Shown in pieces: positions 62,741 to 64,000 of a stretch of DNA of 64,000 nt. The notes under the pieces are model-generated. The model did not search any database, was not told the origin of the DNA, and worked only from the letters and a program-made list of their open reading frames with translations. The stretch lies in NCBI GenBank assembly GCA_027019265.1, contig JALUWX010000098.1, positions 78,591 through 142,590 on the forward strand, in the 5' to 3' direction. Position numbers and translations under genes: made by a program. The DNA comes from Phycisphaerales bacterium (lineage in GTDB: Bacteria > Planctomycetota > Phycisphaerae > Phycisphaerales > UBA1924). Every line of letters begins with the position of its first letter. The stretch's first letter is position 1.

Positions 62741-63423
62741 CACAGCACCCCCCTCAGCTCGATGTTGCGGACGCTCGCCGCGATCGGTGAGCCGTCCCTG
62801 ATCAGCCATGCTCTGCCGCGGTCGGTCAGCGTGTAATCCGTGATCCGAAGGGATCCGTCGGTGGGCTCATCGATGAAGCCCTCGGCCTTGGCAACTTGAA
62901 GACCGAGCTGCGACTCGGCGAGCCAGAACGCCTTCGCGGTGCTCGGGCCCCGTTGGTTGCCCACCGCCCGCTCGCTGAGCCGGGCGATTTGTTCAGGTCC
63001 GACCTCGGCTTCCAAGAGCAGCATGAGGGAAGCCGCTGCTCGCCAGGCGCGACCTTTGTTGCCAGCGGCGTCACGCTGGTAGCAGGCGAAGACGCCCGCC
63101 AACACCTGTAACTCTGCCTCTTCACTTCCGTGCACGGCCTCGATGTCAAGGCCCAGCAGGTCCAACGCGGCAGCGTGGATGAAGAACTTCGCGAAACCGT
63201 CGCTGTCGATCGTGGCTGAAATCAGCCCGAGTGCCCGGGCGTGCTCGACCACGGCGGAAGTCGCGACACCTCCGTGTGCGGGCAGCTCCTCGTCGATCGC
63301 GTCGACCACCTCGGATGTGACCATCCCATTTGCGGAGAGCTCGGCGAGGTACTCCAGCGCGATGATGAGGTGCCCCCGGGTGACCGAGGTGAGCAGTGCG
63401 GCTAGGCTTTGCGTCTCTTTCAT
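62740..63423 (-). CDS. hypothetical protein of the integrase module
   Basis: About 227 residues from ATG 63423 (GAGG upstream); the frame to 63486 would include the promoter region. Helical N-terminus (SLAALLTSVTRGHLIIALEYLAELSANGMVTSEVVDAIDEEL), a middle domain and a winged-helix-like end (LRITDYTLTDRGRAWLI). Family not recognised. First gene of a coupled series with the excisionase and the integrase. Confidence 0.68.
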   Translation of the reverse strand: MKETQSLAALLTSVTRGHLIIALEYLAELSANGMVTSEVVDAIDEELPAHGGVATSAVVEHARALGLISATIDSDGFAKFFIHAAALDLLGLDIEAVHGSEEAELQVLAGVFACYQRDAAGNKGRAWRAAASLMLLLEAEVGPEQIARLSERAVGNQRGPSTAKAFWLAESQLGLQVAKAEGFIDEPTDGSLRITDYTLTDRGRAWLIRDGSPIAASVRNIELRGVL

Positions 63424-63450
63424 ATGGCAGACCTCTACAGAAATCCACCG

Positions 63451-63479
63451 AGAGTAGCTCGCCTTGGATGATCCGTCAA
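63451..63479 (-). promoter_or_regulatory. sigma-70-like promoter of the integrase module
   Basis: Minus strand TTGACG (63479-63474), spacer of exactly 17, TACTCT (63456-63451). Lies about 28 bases before the ATG at 63423, in the divergent gap shared with the gene at 63524. Confidence 0.62.
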
Positions 63480-63523
63480 CGCCCACCTAGAAAAAACCGT
63501 GAGGTTGTGGTACAGTTGGTTCA

Positions 63524-64000
63524 ATGCCTGACGCCGCCTACGCCCTTCGACAGATCGACATCGCCCGAGAGGAGCTCACCGGAGTGCTGGGCGAGTGCCC
63601 GTCGTCGGGTGCCCGGATCGCGAAGGCACTGGCCGCATTGCAGTCACTTGAACGCGAGCTCATCGCGGACGCCGGCGAAAGGCCGACGGCACGCCGCCGC
63701 GGTCCGAAGGCCGCCAAGACGGTCGAGGACTACAAGGTCGAGAAGTTCCCATCGCGGCCGGCAGTCTTGGCCGAGTACCGGAGCACCGACGCGGAGCCGT
63801 TCCGCTGTCCAAAGGACATTGTGCTCGCAACCGCCGACGCGGTGCGCGACCTCGAGCAGTGCAAGTTCGTCGACCTGCACGAGGCCGTGCAGAAAGCACT
63901 CGGCGAGCGGGTGCCCGACTACCACATCCGGACCGCCCTGAGGTGGATGAAGCACGAGCAGCTCATACGCCATGAGCGGGCGATGTTCAGCCCAGCCAAG
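63524..64000 (+). CDS. predicted winged-helix-like protein, partial (runs off window)
   Basis: 159 codons from ATG 63524 with no stop before the window end. Begins MPDAAYALRQIDIAREELTG; a basic PTARRRGPKAAKTVEDYKVEK linker and a C-terminal domain HEAVQKALGERVPDYHIRTALRWMKHEQLIRHERAMFSPA. The latter aligns with the protein at 60667-61242 (LGE-x2-PDY-x2-R-x2-LR, then L-[VI]-x-HE-x-A-x-F). Both are transcribed away from a recombinase module. TACAGT (63511-63516) ends seven bases before the ATG, so the mRNA may be leaderless. Function not recognised. Confidence 0.72.
   Translation, partial: MPDAAYALRQIDIAREELTGVLGECPSSGARIAKALAALQSLERELIADAGERPTARRRGPKAAKTVEDYKVEKFPSRPAVLAEYRSTDAEPFRCPKDIVLATADAVRDLEQCKFVDLHEAVQKALGERVPDYHIRTALRWMKHEQLIRHERAMFSPAK

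Overview
The window looks like a chromosomal segment of a planctomycete, most likely class Phycisphaerae. Evidence: GC-rich DNA with strong C-ending codon use (Leu CTC is dominant in many genes), an ECF sigma factor overlapping a Ser/Thr kinase gene with a TPR tail, and two secreted proteins that end in dockerin-like FFDIS repeats and a terminal Cys, a pattern I associate with Phycisphaerales. No rRNA, tRNA or CRISPR array was seen.

Left part (1-20.8 kb, housekeeping/regulatory). A DUF3467 protein is followed by a tightly overlapping MoxR-DUF58-Bat operon (MoxR ATPase, DUF58, a lipoprotein, BatA, BatB, BatC-like, BatD, BatE) and then a thiolase. Convergent to it is a minus-strand operon of a divergent KamA-type radical SAM aminomutase, both subunits of a 3-oxoacid CoA-transferase and a class III aminotransferase, with a divergent RpiR-type regulator. 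This resembles a beta-amino-acid (beta-lysine-like) degradation route. Next come a PAS/HAMP sensor histidine kinase, a Ser/Thr kinase with an altered catalytic loop, and the ECF sigma factor.

Middle (20.9-38.2 kb, cell surface). Two large dockerin-ended secreted proteins (an FG-GAP-like repeat protein and a glycosidase-like protein) are followed by a TPR remnant and a surface-polysaccharide block. On the plus strand are a SAM methyltransferase and a FkbM methyltransferase. On the minus strand is a six-gene operon: two glycosyltransferases, a methyltransferase, a 947-residue three-domain fusion, a GT9 enzyme and a radical SAM/SPASM protein. A 777-base stretch without a convincing gene follows.

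Right part (39-64 kb, accessory). Two consecutive heavy-metal RND efflux operons carry extra metal-handling parts. The first is preceded by an ArsR/SmtB repressor, a perfect 14-6-14 operator palindrome and a small Cys-rich exported protein, and has OMF, an adaptor with five Cys/His knuckles, a CzcA-type pump and a short CDF. The second has a small His/Cys exported protein, OMF, thioredoxin-fold lipoprotein, adaptor, CusA-like pump, His-rich lipoprotein, SRPBCC protein and CzcD-type CDF. The end of the window holds two neighbouring site-specific recombination modules, one with a large serine recombinase and one with a tyrosine integrase plus excisionase-like protein. Each is transcribed divergently from a gene for a related, apparently winged-helix protein. 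The last of these genes runs off the window end. This part is probably an integrative element or composite island.
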